A stretch of 64,000 nt of DNA from an uncultured Flavobacteriales bacterium (GTDB taxonomy: Bacteria; Bacteroidota; Bacteroidia; Flavobacteriales_G; Salibacteraceae), in the NCBI GenBank assembly GCA_943788775.1, contig CALSRO010000001.1:124001-188000 (forward strand), given 5' to 3'. Under the pieces are notes generated by a model. It saw only the letters and a list, made by a program, of their open reading frames with translations, had not been told where the DNA came from and ran no database searches. Shown piece after piece: positions 36,478 through 44,680 of this stretch. Each line of letters begins with the position of its first letter. Positions within the stretch are counted from its first letter, which is position 1. A program made the position numbers and the translations under genes.

Positions 36478-37092
36478 ATGATAGCCATCATTGATTACAA
36501 TATGGGAAATCTTCGATCTGTCAACAAAGCATTCAAACGAATAGGGATAGATGCTGTAGTAACGTCAAACATAACTAAGTTACGATCGGCTGACCGGCTT
36601 GTGCTTCCAGGTGTTGGGCACTTTGAGCGAGGAATGAAAGAATTGAAAGATAGAGGACTGCTTGATTTAATCAATGAACAAGTATTTGAAAAGTCCAAGC
36701 CGATCTTAGGGATTTGTCTAGGAATGCAGTTGATGACTCAATCAAGCGAAGAAGGAAATGTGAATGGCCTTCAATTAATCAATGCCGAAACGATAAAGTT
36801 TGATTTGTCAGACCAAGGTCTAAAGGTCCCGCATATTGGATGGAATACAATTAGTGCAAATCCAAATTCAAAACTGCTTGAAGGTTTGTCCTCAGAGGCA
36901 TTTTACTATTTCGTTCATTCCTATTATGTACGATCACAAGATGTGAAATTGACATGTTCGATTACCAATTACGGTCATGATATTGTTTCTTGTTTTGAGA
37001 AGGACAATGTTTTTGGGGTGCAGTTTCACCCTGAAAAAAGTCATAGACAAGGCTTAGATTTACTCAAAAACTTTGCGACATTAAATGTATAG
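36478..37092 (+). CDS. hisH: HisH-type glutamine amidotransferase (glycan-associated paralogue)
   Basis: The product is 204 residues. The class-I glutaminase triad is visible: Cys80 in 'LGICLGMQLM', and His/Glu in 'VQFHPEKSH'. 'DYNMGNLRSVNKAF' is the HisH N-terminus. No other histidine genes are near; instead it sits before a HisF homologue and an N-acetyl-sugar amidotransferase. In Pseudomonas and related polysaccharide loci this trio converts an N-acetyl group to an acetamidino group. The last eight bases overlap hisF. Confidence 0.9.
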   Translation: MIAIIDYNMGNLRSVNKAFKRIGIDAVVTSNITKLRSADRLVLPGVGHFERGMKELKDRGLLDLINEQVFEKSKPILGICLGMQLMTQSSEEGNVNGLQLINAETIKFDLSDQGLKVPHIGWNTISANPNSKLLEGLSSEAFYYFVHSYYVRSQDVKLTCSITNYGHDIVSCFEKDNVFGVQFHPEKSHRQGLDLLKNFATLNV

Positions 37093-37840
37093 ACCAAGAG
37101 TCATTCCGTGCTTACTTCTTGAAAATGATGGATTAGTGAAAACTCTAAATTTCACCGACCCAGTTTATATAGGTGATGCTATGAATGCCGTGAAAATATT
37201 TAATGACGCTGAGGCTGACGAGATTGTGTTTCTTGATATTAGAGCTACTGAACGTCAAAGTGCGTTCAACTTTGAGTTGATAAGCAGAATTTCAGATGAG
37301 GCGTACATGCCAGTTGCGGTTGGTGGCGGAATTGATTCCATTGAAAAAGTCCGGCTCGCCTTTCAAGCAGGGGCGGAAAAAGTGATATTGAATTCTGCAT
37401 TTTTGGAGAATCCAGAGTTGGTTTCGGAAGCGGCTGAGATATTCGGCTCGCAAGCTATTATGGTCGCATTAGATGTCAAAGAAGTAGATGGGGAATATGC
37501 CGTTTATTCCAAAAGAGGTCAAACAAAAGAGCCTACAAGCATCATGGAATATTTGCATTTGGCCCAGAATAAAGGAGCAGGAGAGATATTCATTAATCAT
37601 ATTGATAGAGATGGCACTCAAGAGGGATTTGACACTAAATTGATTTCCGCGATGAGCTCCAGAATAGATATACCCTTGATAATTTGCGGAGGTGCTGGAG
37701 ACTATGAGGATTTGAAAACTGCCGTTGATGCAGGTGCTTCCGCTGCAGCTGCGGGGAGTCTATTTGTTTTTATGGGAGGACGAAATTCAATTATGATCAA
37801 CTACCCAGACAGGGAAGAAATGGCTGAAATTTTTAGGTAA
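37085..37840 (+). CDS. hisF: HisF-type cyclase-fold protein (glycan-associated paralogue)
   Basis: The product is 251 residues, a complete TIM barrel with 'RPRVIPCLLLENDGLVKT', 'EIVFLDIRATE', 'VGGGIDSIEKVRLAFQAGAEKVI', 'EIFINHIDRDGTQEGF' and 'ICGGAGDYEDLKTAV'. It is expected to pair with the HisH product, channelling ammonia to an acceptor. The context argues for a sugar rather than the imidazole glycerol phosphate pathway. Confidence 0.9.
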   Translation: MYRPRVIPCLLLENDGLVKTLNFTDPVYIGDAMNAVKIFNDAEADEIVFLDIRATERQSAFNFELISRISDEAYMPVAVGGGIDSIEKVRLAFQAGAEKVILNSAFLENPELVSEAAEIFGSQAIMVALDVKEVDGEYAVYSKRGQTKEPTSIMEYLHLAQNKGAGEIFINHIDRDGTQEGFDTKLISAMSSRIDIPLIICGGAGDYEDLKTAVDAGASAAAAGSLFVFMGGRNSIMINYPDREEMAEIFR

Positions 37841-37841
37841 G

Positions 37842-38981
37842 ATGAGTGTGTATAAAGTTTGTTCTCGATGCGTCATGGATACCTCGGATCCTCAAATATC
37901 CTTTAATAGCCGGGGCGAATGCAATCATTGCACGGACTACTTATCCATCTTAAATAATCAAAACAATCAAAAGAGCAGCTCAAGGACTGAATTAGATCAA
38001 TTGCTTTCGGAGATTAAAAAAGACTCCGAGTCAAAATACAATTGTTTGATCGGAGTCAGTGGTGGAGTGGATAGTAGTTATTTGGCCTATTTGGCAAAGG
38101 AAGAATTTGGATTAAGACCTCTTGCCTTACACTTGGATAATGGTTGGAATTCAAAACTTGCAGTGAAGAACATTTCGAAGATTATTCGAAAATTGGGAAT
38201 TGATTTACACACTCATGTGATTAATTGGAATGAATTCCGTGAGTTGCAACTGGCATATCTACGTGCATCCGTCTTAGACATAGAGGTTCCAACTGATCAC
38301 GCCATTCGGGCAGCGATGTATACTACAGCCAAGGGAAATGGCATTAAATATATCTTACGCGGATACAACCGACACACGGAGGGAATAATCCCAAAGGCAT
38401 GGACGTTTTATAAACTAGACTTGAATAATCTATTAGATATTCATAGTCAATATGGAAAGGGAACCTTGGAAACGTATCCAATGATGGGAACCCGAGAGAT
38501 GAAAAGGATAGAGAGAGACTGTGGGATAAAAACTGTTGCGCCTCTGAATTATATGGAGTTTGACGAAGAGAATGTTAAATCAATCATTACGGAAAAATTA
38601 GGTTGGACGGCATATGGAGGTAAGCACCACGAATCTGTGTTTACGCGTTTCTATCAAGGTTATATCTTACCCAAGAAATTTGGAGTTGATAAACGCAGAG
38701 CTCATTTCAGTAATGCAATCTGTCAAAACCTTATGACGAGGAATGAAGCAATTGAAAAGCTCAACGAACCAACATATGATCTTGAAACGCAGAAGCTAGA
38801 TAGAGAATATGTGATCAAAAAGTTTGAAATCACCGAAGACGAGTTCGATGAAATTATGAATCAGCCACCACGCTCTCATTTTGAGTTTAAAACAGAATTG
38901 AAATCAAAAATTCGAAAGAAATACCTCGATCCACGAAACCCTTTGATAAGGTTTGTAAAGCGAAAAGCAAACTTCAAGTGA
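37842..38981 (+). CDS. N-acetyl sugar amidotransferase (WbpG/PseA-like)
   Basis: The product is 379 residues. An N-terminal zinc-binding 'CSRCVMDTSDPQISF' with 'CNHC' is followed by the PP-loop 'GVSGGVDSSYLAYLA' near residues 68-82, then 'ILRGYNRHTEGIIPKAW'. These are the signatures of the WbpG/PseA/LegA group, which uses ammonia from HisH/HisF to form acetamidino groups on sugars such as pseudaminic or legionaminic acid, or ManNAc derivatives. It starts one base after hisF. Together the three predict an amidine-bearing sugar in the surface glycan. Confidence 0.88.
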   Translation: MSVYKVCSRCVMDTSDPQISFNSRGECNHCTDYLSILNNQNNQKSSSRTELDQLLSEIKKDSESKYNCLIGVSGGVDSSYLAYLAKEEFGLRPLALHLDNGWNSKLAVKNISKIIRKLGIDLHTHVINWNEFRELQLAYLRASVLDIEVPTDHAIRAAMYTTAKGNGIKYILRGYNRHTEGIIPKAWTFYKLDLNNLLDIHSQYGKGTLETYPMMGTREMKRIERDCGIKTVAPLNYMEFDEENVKSIITEKLGWTAYGGKHHESVFTRFYQGYILPKKFGVDKRRAHFSNAICQNLMTRNEAIEKLNEPTYDLETQKLDREYVIKKFEITEDEFDEIMNQPPRSHFEFKTELKSKIRKKYLDPRNPLIRFVKRKANFK

Positions 38982-39027
38982 CACAATATTCTAGCTTCGT
39001 TAGGAATTCATATCATAGAAACAACTA

Positions 39028-40518
39028 ATGGGGATAGTAAAATCTCAAGCCATTTACAACTCGATATTCAATTACCTAGGCCAGGTAATAGGATACATAA
39101 ATGTAATTGTGTTATTCCCAATCCTGTTAAGCCAGGAGGAATTTGGTCTTACTAGATTGCTGGCTTCGCTGGCAATAGTTTACGCGCAAGTTTCATCGTT
39201 TGGATCTCAACGAGTCATTATCCGATTCTTTCCTTTCTTTCGGAAGGGTAGTAGTGAGGATCATAATGGTTTTTTGCCTCTGGTTTTGTTCAATGCACTT
39301 ATTGGGTTTTTCATTGTCACGTTTGTTTTTTGGTTGCTGAAAGACACTCTATTGGCCAATCAAGACTCAGAACTGTTTCGATCTTTTTACTTGGTTGTTC
39401 CTCTGTTGACATTATTGACAATGTTGAGTTGGATTTTCGAAAGCTATTTAAAAGCATTGCTTCGGACAAGCTTCACTTCCTTTCTCAATAACATTCTCTT
39501 GAAACTTTTATGGCTATCAAGTACGCTCTTATACTATTACCATTGGATAAACCTCGAGCAGTTTGTCTGGATTTATTGTTCAGTGCACCTTGTTCTAATA
39601 TTGTTCATGGTAGGTTACTTATGGTATCATGGAGAATTGTCACTGAAACTTAATTTCTATTACTATAAGTGGCGCGTGTTGAAAACACTCTATCGGTATG
39701 GAGCATATTCAATACTGGACAATACGAATTCTGCCATGATGAATAATTTAGACAAGATCATGATTGGATTTTTGGTCATGGACGACTTGAAAAGTGTGGC
39801 AATTTATGCCGTTGCAAGCCATCTTAGTGGGGTAGTCATTATTCCATCCGTATCAATTAACAGGATTATGGTGCCGTTATTATCTCAAAGTTGGCGTAAA
39901 AAACAAAGAGATAAAGTGATAACCATGTATAGACAAAGCAGTGAGATTAGCCTCGTACTTGCAGGTGGGTTATTTGTACTTATATGGACGAACATTGATG
40001 GCATCATGCAGCTAATTGATAAAGACTACGCAACTGGAGTATATGCTATTCTGTTTCTAATGTTGTCTCGGGTCATTGATGTATCCTTTGGTATAAATGG
40101 AGACATTATCCTTATTTCAAAGCATCATTGGTTCAATACAGTTTCAGGTGGGGTATTGGTTTTGCTTATGATTGTGTTCAACTTAATTTTCATTCCAGTT
40201 TATGGTTTTGTTGGAGCTGCGTTTGGCACATTGCTGGCGAGAACGGCCTACAATTTATTGCGATTCTATTTTTTACGCAAAAGGGAATCGTTAAATCCTT
40301 TTACGATAAAGAATGTGTACACTATCGGTATACTTTTAATCGTGCTGCTCATTGGCTCGCAAATCCACTTTCAATCAATGCATTTTCTAGTCGAAATGAT
40401 TCTTAAGGGAATGGTCATTTTTCTAATGCTGGCCATACCTATGTATAAGTTAAAGATATCTGAAGACTTGAATAAAATGCTCTTTGATGCATTGGGAAGA
40501 ATCGGCATCAAGCTATAA
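39028..40518 (+). CDS. Polysaccharide flippase, Wzx/MATE-like
   Basis: The product is 496 residues with about 12-14 hydrophobic segments spread over its length. The start 'QAIYNSIFNYLGQVIGYINVIVLFPILLSQEEFGLTRLL' has the typical polysaccharide-biosynthesis-protein topology, as does the middle 'LYRYGAYSILDNTNSAMMNNLDKIMIGFL'. It would flip undecaprenyl-linked repeat units across the inner membrane. It is the last gene of the plus-strand glycan run. A 14-base gap separates it from the convergent sulfotransferase gene. Confidence 0.85.
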   Translation: MGIVKSQAIYNSIFNYLGQVIGYINVIVLFPILLSQEEFGLTRLLASLAIVYAQVSSFGSQRVIIRFFPFFRKGSSEDHNGFLPLVLFNALIGFFIVTFVFWLLKDTLLANQDSELFRSFYLVVPLLTLLTMLSWIFESYLKALLRTSFTSFLNNILLKLLWLSSTLLYYYHWINLEQFVWIYCSVHLVLILFMVGYLWYHGELSLKLNFYYYKWRVLKTLYRYGAYSILDNTNSAMMNNLDKIMIGFLVMDDLKSVAIYAVASHLSGVVIIPSVSINRIMVPLLSQSWRKKQRDKVITMYRQSSEISLVLAGGLFVLIWTNIDGIMQLIDKDYATGVYAILFLMLSRVIDVSFGINGDIILISKHHWFNTVSGGVLVLLMIVFNLIFIPVYGFVGAAFGTLLARTAYNLLRFYFLRKRESLNPFTIKNVYTIGILLIVLLIGSQIHFQSMHFLVEMILKGMVIFLMLAIPMYKLKISEDLNKMLFDALGRIGIKL

Positions 40519-40532
40519 TAGGTGGATGTGAA

Positions 40533-41486
40533 CTAAGCATATTCATAGATTGAGATCCATTTGGACAATCCTCGGTTTAGTATCTCAATTTCTGATTCAT
40601 TGAATTGGTCTTTGTATCTGCCCATATTGTGTTTAGATAGGTCTACATTCAGCATGCTGTCTTGGAAATCAAATTGAGCAAATCCAGAAATTCTTTGTAA
40701 CACATCACTAGGATCATTAATTAGATCCTCAAATTTTACTTCTATATAAAAGTTGCTTTTGACAGATGCACGCTGTGCATGCCATGTTTCCAAAACTTCA
40801 TTGTACCAGTTTATGCATTGATCTAATTGATTTGGAGCCCAGCGCTGCGTTGCTAATGACGCAATTACATCTCTGGGATCTCTCATCATATGAATCAATT
40901 TGCCATTTGGTACAGTCTTTTCGATTGATGCCGCGAATAATAAATTATGCGTGTTGTCTTCCACCAAATAGGATTTGCCTTGACCCTGACATATTGAATC
41001 GAAACAACTAGTTAGAAATTTCTGAATTTGCGGTGTTAAAGACTCCTTGGTACGCTTTGTACAAAAGTACATCTGGTTATTACTTATACCTCTTGGAGTT
41101 CCTGGCCAACGAGCTGGATATTTAAATTCGATGAGGGTTGAAATGAAATCTCTGACCATGTTTTCGTATCCGTCAATCCATTTGTTTAATTGCCAGCCAT
41201 CGTATGGAGCTGGCGTTACGTTTGGATCAAGAGAAGATTTAGCCTCACTTTTATTTGCGAGGGAAAATAGAAAGCTTTCTAAATCCTTGATTTTGGCATC
41301 GGCCCAATAGGGCGACCAATAGGCAGGAAATGTGTTGTAGAAATCAAAGACGCCCCTTGGATCTACAGTGAACCGATATTCGAAAGGTAATGTGGCTATG
41401 TCCGAATGCTGTTTCAATATTTTTTTCAAAATATTGGTTCCAGATCTACCTGTGCCGGTAATGAATATGACAGCTTGTGCGCTCAC
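40533..41486 (-). CDS. Sulfotransferase-family protein
   Basis: The product is 317 residues from GTG 41486, which overlaps the stop of the upstream gene by one base (TAGTG). The PAPS 5'-phosphosulfate loop is 'ITGTGRSGTNILKKIL' near residue 9 and the 3'-phosphate region is 'HMMRDPRDVIASLATQRW' near 196. These are the two canonical sulfotransferase motifs. It probably sulfates a sugar of the surface glycan; the acceptor is not determinable. It ends the minus-strand decoration run. Confidence 0.85.
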   Translation of the reverse strand: MSAQAVIFITGTGRSGTNILKKILKQHSDIATLPFEYRFTVDPRGVFDFYNTFPAYWSPYWADAKIKDLESFLFSLANKSEAKSSLDPNVTPAPYDGWQLNKWIDGYENMVRDFISTLIEFKYPARWPGTPRGISNNQMYFCTKRTKESLTPQIQKFLTSCFDSICQGQGKSYLVEDNTHNLLFAASIEKTVPNGKLIHMMRDPRDVIASLATQRWAPNQLDQCINWYNEVLETWHAQRASVKSNFYIEVKFEDLINDPSDVLQRISGFAQFDFQDSMLNVDLSKHNMGRYKDQFNESEIEILNRGLSKWISIYEYA

Positions 41487-42136
41487 TACGTTACTATCAA
41501 TCTAATCACTTCGAAAGCTTCGGCATATTCAATTCCAGCCTGAAGTCCACGGTAATTTGCAATGCCTCTGATCAATTTGTCTTTGGCATATAATCTCTTT
41601 GATTGCGATTTGTATTGTTCCATAGCCGCTACTTTTTTTGCGACATCGCTTTCCTGTAACTCGATAAAGCATTGTGAGCTGAACTGGAAATTATTCCAAA
41701 TGAATTCATACCCCAAAAGGGTTGTGTTCTTAAAGGCTCGTTTAGCCTCCATGCTTATAGTCCCGTGATCTTGATGGATATCATAGCTTGATGGGCAAAA
41801 GACCAAATCAGGTTTAAGCTCTCGGTTTAGTTTTACTAGATCTTCTAATATTTCTTGTCGGTGAGCAGGGAAATGCCTGACTCGATAATTTAAAATACGA
41901 AGGTCATCAGAACTAATTCCGAGTTCAGATGTAGCTGCTTTCACTTCATGAGTAAGAATATCAGAAGGGAACCCTACAGGTACAGATTCCTCACAGGTCG
42001 AAAAAGCGACATATACGACTCGTTTACCGAGTGCGGTTAGTTTGTGAATTGTTCCACCACATCCCAATTCTCCATCATCAGTGTGTGGAGCTAGGACAAG
42101 TACGGTGTTGAAGGCATTAAGAGCTGATAGATTCAT
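41486..42136 (-). CDS. PIG-L/LmbE-family N-deacetylase
   Basis: The product is 216 residues. The zinc motif is 'LAPHTDDGELGCGG' (in place of AHPDDxE) and the third ligand is in 'YDIHQDHGTI'. The family removes acetyl groups from N-acetyl sugars. Its ATG overlaps the end of the formyltransferase gene by 20 bases. Placed beside a formyltransferase it could expose an amine that is then formylated. Confidence 0.88.
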   Translation of the reverse strand: MNLSALNAFNTVLVLAPHTDDGELGCGGTIHKLTALGKRVVYVAFSTCEESVPVGFPSDILTHEVKAATSELGISSDDLRILNYRVRHFPAHRQEILEDLVKLNRELKPDLVFCPSSYDIHQDHGTISMEAKRAFKNTTLLGYEFIWNNFQFSSQCFIELQESDVAKKVAAMEQYKSQSKRLYAKDKLIRGIANYRGLQAGIEYAEAFEVIRLIVT

Positions 42137-43382
42137 ATTCGGTGTCGTAATGGCTGTAAACTTGCGTAAAAGTAAGTTGACTAAAATTGCTACTTGATAC
42201 TTCTTCTGAAATCTCCTCGATTGTCAATGGTCCATCGCACAAAATCGGTATGAAATAATCGTATTTTAAACCCTCTATTTTAGACTTGGCGTGCAACAAT
42301 AAGGCTTTTAGATCCAGCTGATTAATTAGTTTAACAGCTGGGATTTCTAGAAGTCCGTTTTCATATCTATAAGGTTGAGTATTTGGCTTAGAAAAATCGT
42401 TGGCCAATTTGATGTCGCTTACACAAAATGGACAGTTCAGCATTCGTAAAATGTCATGTACGGTATACATTCCACCCACATGATTATCTAGTTCTATCCC
42501 AGTATTTTTTGCAACCGACAGGGCAGATCTAAGTTCGCTGCGAATTTGCTTGTTTCCAATCCCATTAAATTTGAATTTTCCCGCTGGTTTCGGCAGTAAA
42601 ACTTTCGGTAATTGGGAGTCAATGATGAAGTACACATTTGGGGTGTCACCAATGTTGCTAGGTGGTAAGCGATACCCTCTAAATGGGGGGAAGGTAAAGG
42701 CACGCTGAAATCTATTTTTCTGCTTCGAATTCCATACATTGTTTACTTGGCCTCCAAATGGTTCACCTCTTGGCTGGTAAGTAGAGTCCGCTTCTAGTTG
42801 CTCTTTCAATACGAAGGATTCATCTAAAAATGAGGGTAGTGTTTGTCTAAAAAGTTCCAAACCAGCTCTGCAGACTTTCTCGTAGAGAGTTGCAGCATCA
42901 TCCTCTGGGCCAATGTAAACTTTGACTTGGCTTACAATGGGGCCATTGTCAACGCCAGGATACATCTTGTGAATAGTCAATCCGGTAAATGAATCTCCTC
43001 GAATCAGCGCCCATGGAATGGGGCGTGAACCTCTATTCATAGGGAGATAAGCTGTGTGCAAGTTATATATACCAAGGCGCGGTATGTCTAGAATTTCTTG
43101 TTTGATGATTTCGCCCCAAAAGCAACTGAAAATGATATCAAGCTCAAGACTTTTTAATAGCCTCATAGACTCATCAGAATTCACTTTCATTCCTTCATAG
43201 AAAGGAATAGAGCGTTTCGCACACTCATCTTTCAGCGATGCATGCCCAAGTTGATTGTGCCAAATTTTCATTCCAGGTTCATCATCTCGAGTATAGGCAC
43301 CTAATACTTCAAAACCTCTGTCTATCAAGGATTGTAGCATCCAAACACTTAGGTTCTTACTTCCTATGATGAATGCTTTCAA
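42117..43382 (-). CDS. Formyltransferase-domain protein with unknown C-terminal domain
   Basis: The product is 421 residues from TTG 43382, which overlaps the preceding stop by four bases (TTGA). The N-terminal 200 residues are a Formyl_trans_N domain with 'GIYNLHTAYLPMNRGSRPIP' (catalytic Asn and His) and 'TGLTIHKMYPGVDNGPIV' (catalytic Asp). Such domains in sugar loci use formyl-tetrahydrofolate to N-formylate amino sugars. The C-terminal 200 residues contain 'SVAKNTGIELDNHVGGMYTV' and two Cys in 'NCPFCVSD'. The first is faintly like a polysaccharide-deacetylase segment, but this is not secure. Confidence 0.8.
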   Translation of the reverse strand: MKAFIIGSKNLSVWMLQSLIDRGFEVLGAYTRDDEPGMKIWHNQLGHASLKDECAKRSIPFYEGMKVNSDESMRLLKSLELDIIFSCFWGEIIKQEILDIPRLGIYNLHTAYLPMNRGSRPIPWALIRGDSFTGLTIHKMYPGVDNGPIVSQVKVYIGPEDDAATLYEKVCRAGLELFRQTLPSFLDESFVLKEQLEADSTYQPRGEPFGGQVNNVWNSKQKNRFQRAFTFPPFRGYRLPPSNIGDTPNVYFIIDSQLPKVLLPKPAGKFKFNGIGNKQIRSELRSALSVAKNTGIELDNHVGGMYTVHDILRMLNCPFCVSDIKLANDFSKPNTQPYRYENGLLEIPAVKLINQLDLKALLLHAKSKIEGLKYDYFIPILCDGPLTIEEISEEVSSSNFSQLTFTQVYSHYDTEYESISS

Positions 43383-44680
43383 TTGGAAATGTTTTTGTTT
43401 AAAACATCAGCCAATGTTTTAGTGAGTCCAAGGCGACTGAACTGTTGAAACCCATCGTTTCCAACTACCATTAGCTGGTTTCGGGAAGATGAAGCCTTGA
43501 ACATTTCTGACAAGAAATCTTTAATTCCTTCAAAATCGTCATAAGCCAGCATAGGTTTATGACCAACTTCGTTTAATATATCAGAAGCATTCCCATCTTT
43601 TGGTCCAATAGATAGTATAGGTCTCTGTGTTGCCAAGTATTCGAAAATTTTACCCGTGAGGATCAATTTGTTTCCTGGACTTTTTGGAATCGGAAGTAAC
43701 AGTGCATCTGAATCAAGCATTAATGAAATCGCCTCTTTATGCTTCACAAATGGATGATATTGAACTAGATCTTCAATGCTGGCATTTGCAATTGATTTTT
43801 TTATTTCGGCATGCACATTTCCAGTCAAACAAAGTCTGAAACGACTTTTGAATTCTTCATTGGCTTTCAATTCTGCAATTGCCCTCCAGAGTTGTTCATT
43901 GTTTTGATTTGATTTGAGATTTCCTACGTATGAAAGACGAATGATTTCATCTGATTTGACATTAGTATGATTATCGAAATCTTCAGCATCAAAGCCATTT
44001 GGAACACAGAATATGGATTTTGCTCGATCCTGAAATTCGCTCACCATTCCAGGCGTGGTAACCAATAGGGATGTAGCTTTAGTCACTACTTGGTTTTCAA
44101 ATGCTTGATCTTTCGCCTTGCTGGAATCCGTTCGGTTCAATAGGGCATTATAATAAATGCTTGTCCAAGGATCGCGAAAATCAGCTATCCAAGGAATATT
44201 GAAGTCACGAGATAATCTTTCGCCAATGAGGTGTGTGCTGTGTGGAGGTCCTGTAGTAATAATGGCCGCAGGTCTTTCTTCCCGGATAGTTTTAATTGCA
44301 GCACCGAATGCGTATTTGTTCCACCCTAATCTTGCATCAGGGATGAAGTAATTAGCCCTTACATAATTTGCAATTCGCGACAGAAGGCTCTGCTTGTCTT
44401 TGATGCTCCCAAGTCCGACTTCAACTGATTTGCCTTTTTTTCCTCGCAGTAAATTGTACAATGCAAAAGGCTCAAACGTATCCGTCTTGATCACTTTCAT
44501 TCCTTTTGGAACGTCACGCTCAAGGGTTGAATCTGTATAAGGATAGCTCCCATCTCGAACTGTTATCACTGTTGGTTCCCATCCGAATTCAGGTAAATAT
44601 TTGCAAAACTTTAACCAACGTTGCACACCTGGCCCTGATCCAGGCGGCCAATAATAAGTTAAGATGAGGACTTTTTTCAA
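43379..44680 (-). CDS. Glycosyltransferase, GT4-like (GT-B fold)
   Basis: The product is 433 residues from TTG 44680, overlapping the YfhO gene stop by four bases. 'LTYYWPPGSGPGVQRWLKFC' at the N-terminus, 'WIADFRDPWTSIYY' near residue 165, and the C-terminal 'GKIFEYLATQRPILSI' region are typical of GT4-type enzymes. The EX7E-like segment is less clear. Donor and acceptor are unknown. It belongs to the minus-strand decoration run. Confidence 0.85.
   Translation of the reverse strand: MKKVLILTYYWPPGSGPGVQRWLKFCKYLPEFGWEPTVITVRDGSYPYTDSTLERDVPKGMKVIKTDTFEPFALYNLLRGKKGKSVEVGLGSIKDKQSLLSRIANYVRANYFIPDARLGWNKYAFGAAIKTIREERPAAIITTGPPHSTHLIGERLSRDFNIPWIADFRDPWTSIYYNALLNRTDSSKAKDQAFENQVVTKATSLLVTTPGMVSEFQDRAKSIFCVPNGFDAEDFDNHTNVKSDEIIRLSYVGNLKSNQNNEQLWRAIAELKANEEFKSRFRLCLTGNVHAEIKKSIANASIEDLVQYHPFVKHKEAISLMLDSDALLLPIPKSPGNKLILTGKIFEYLATQRPILSIGPKDGNASDILNEVGHKPMLAYDDFEGIKDFLSEMFKASSSRNQLMVVGNDGFQQFSRLGLTKTLADVLNKNISN

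Noticed and set aside
36478..37840. hisH and hisF as part of the histidine pathway
   Set aside because: No other his genes nearby; the following N-acetyl-sugar amidotransferase and NeuA/NeuB genes fit a glycan role better.
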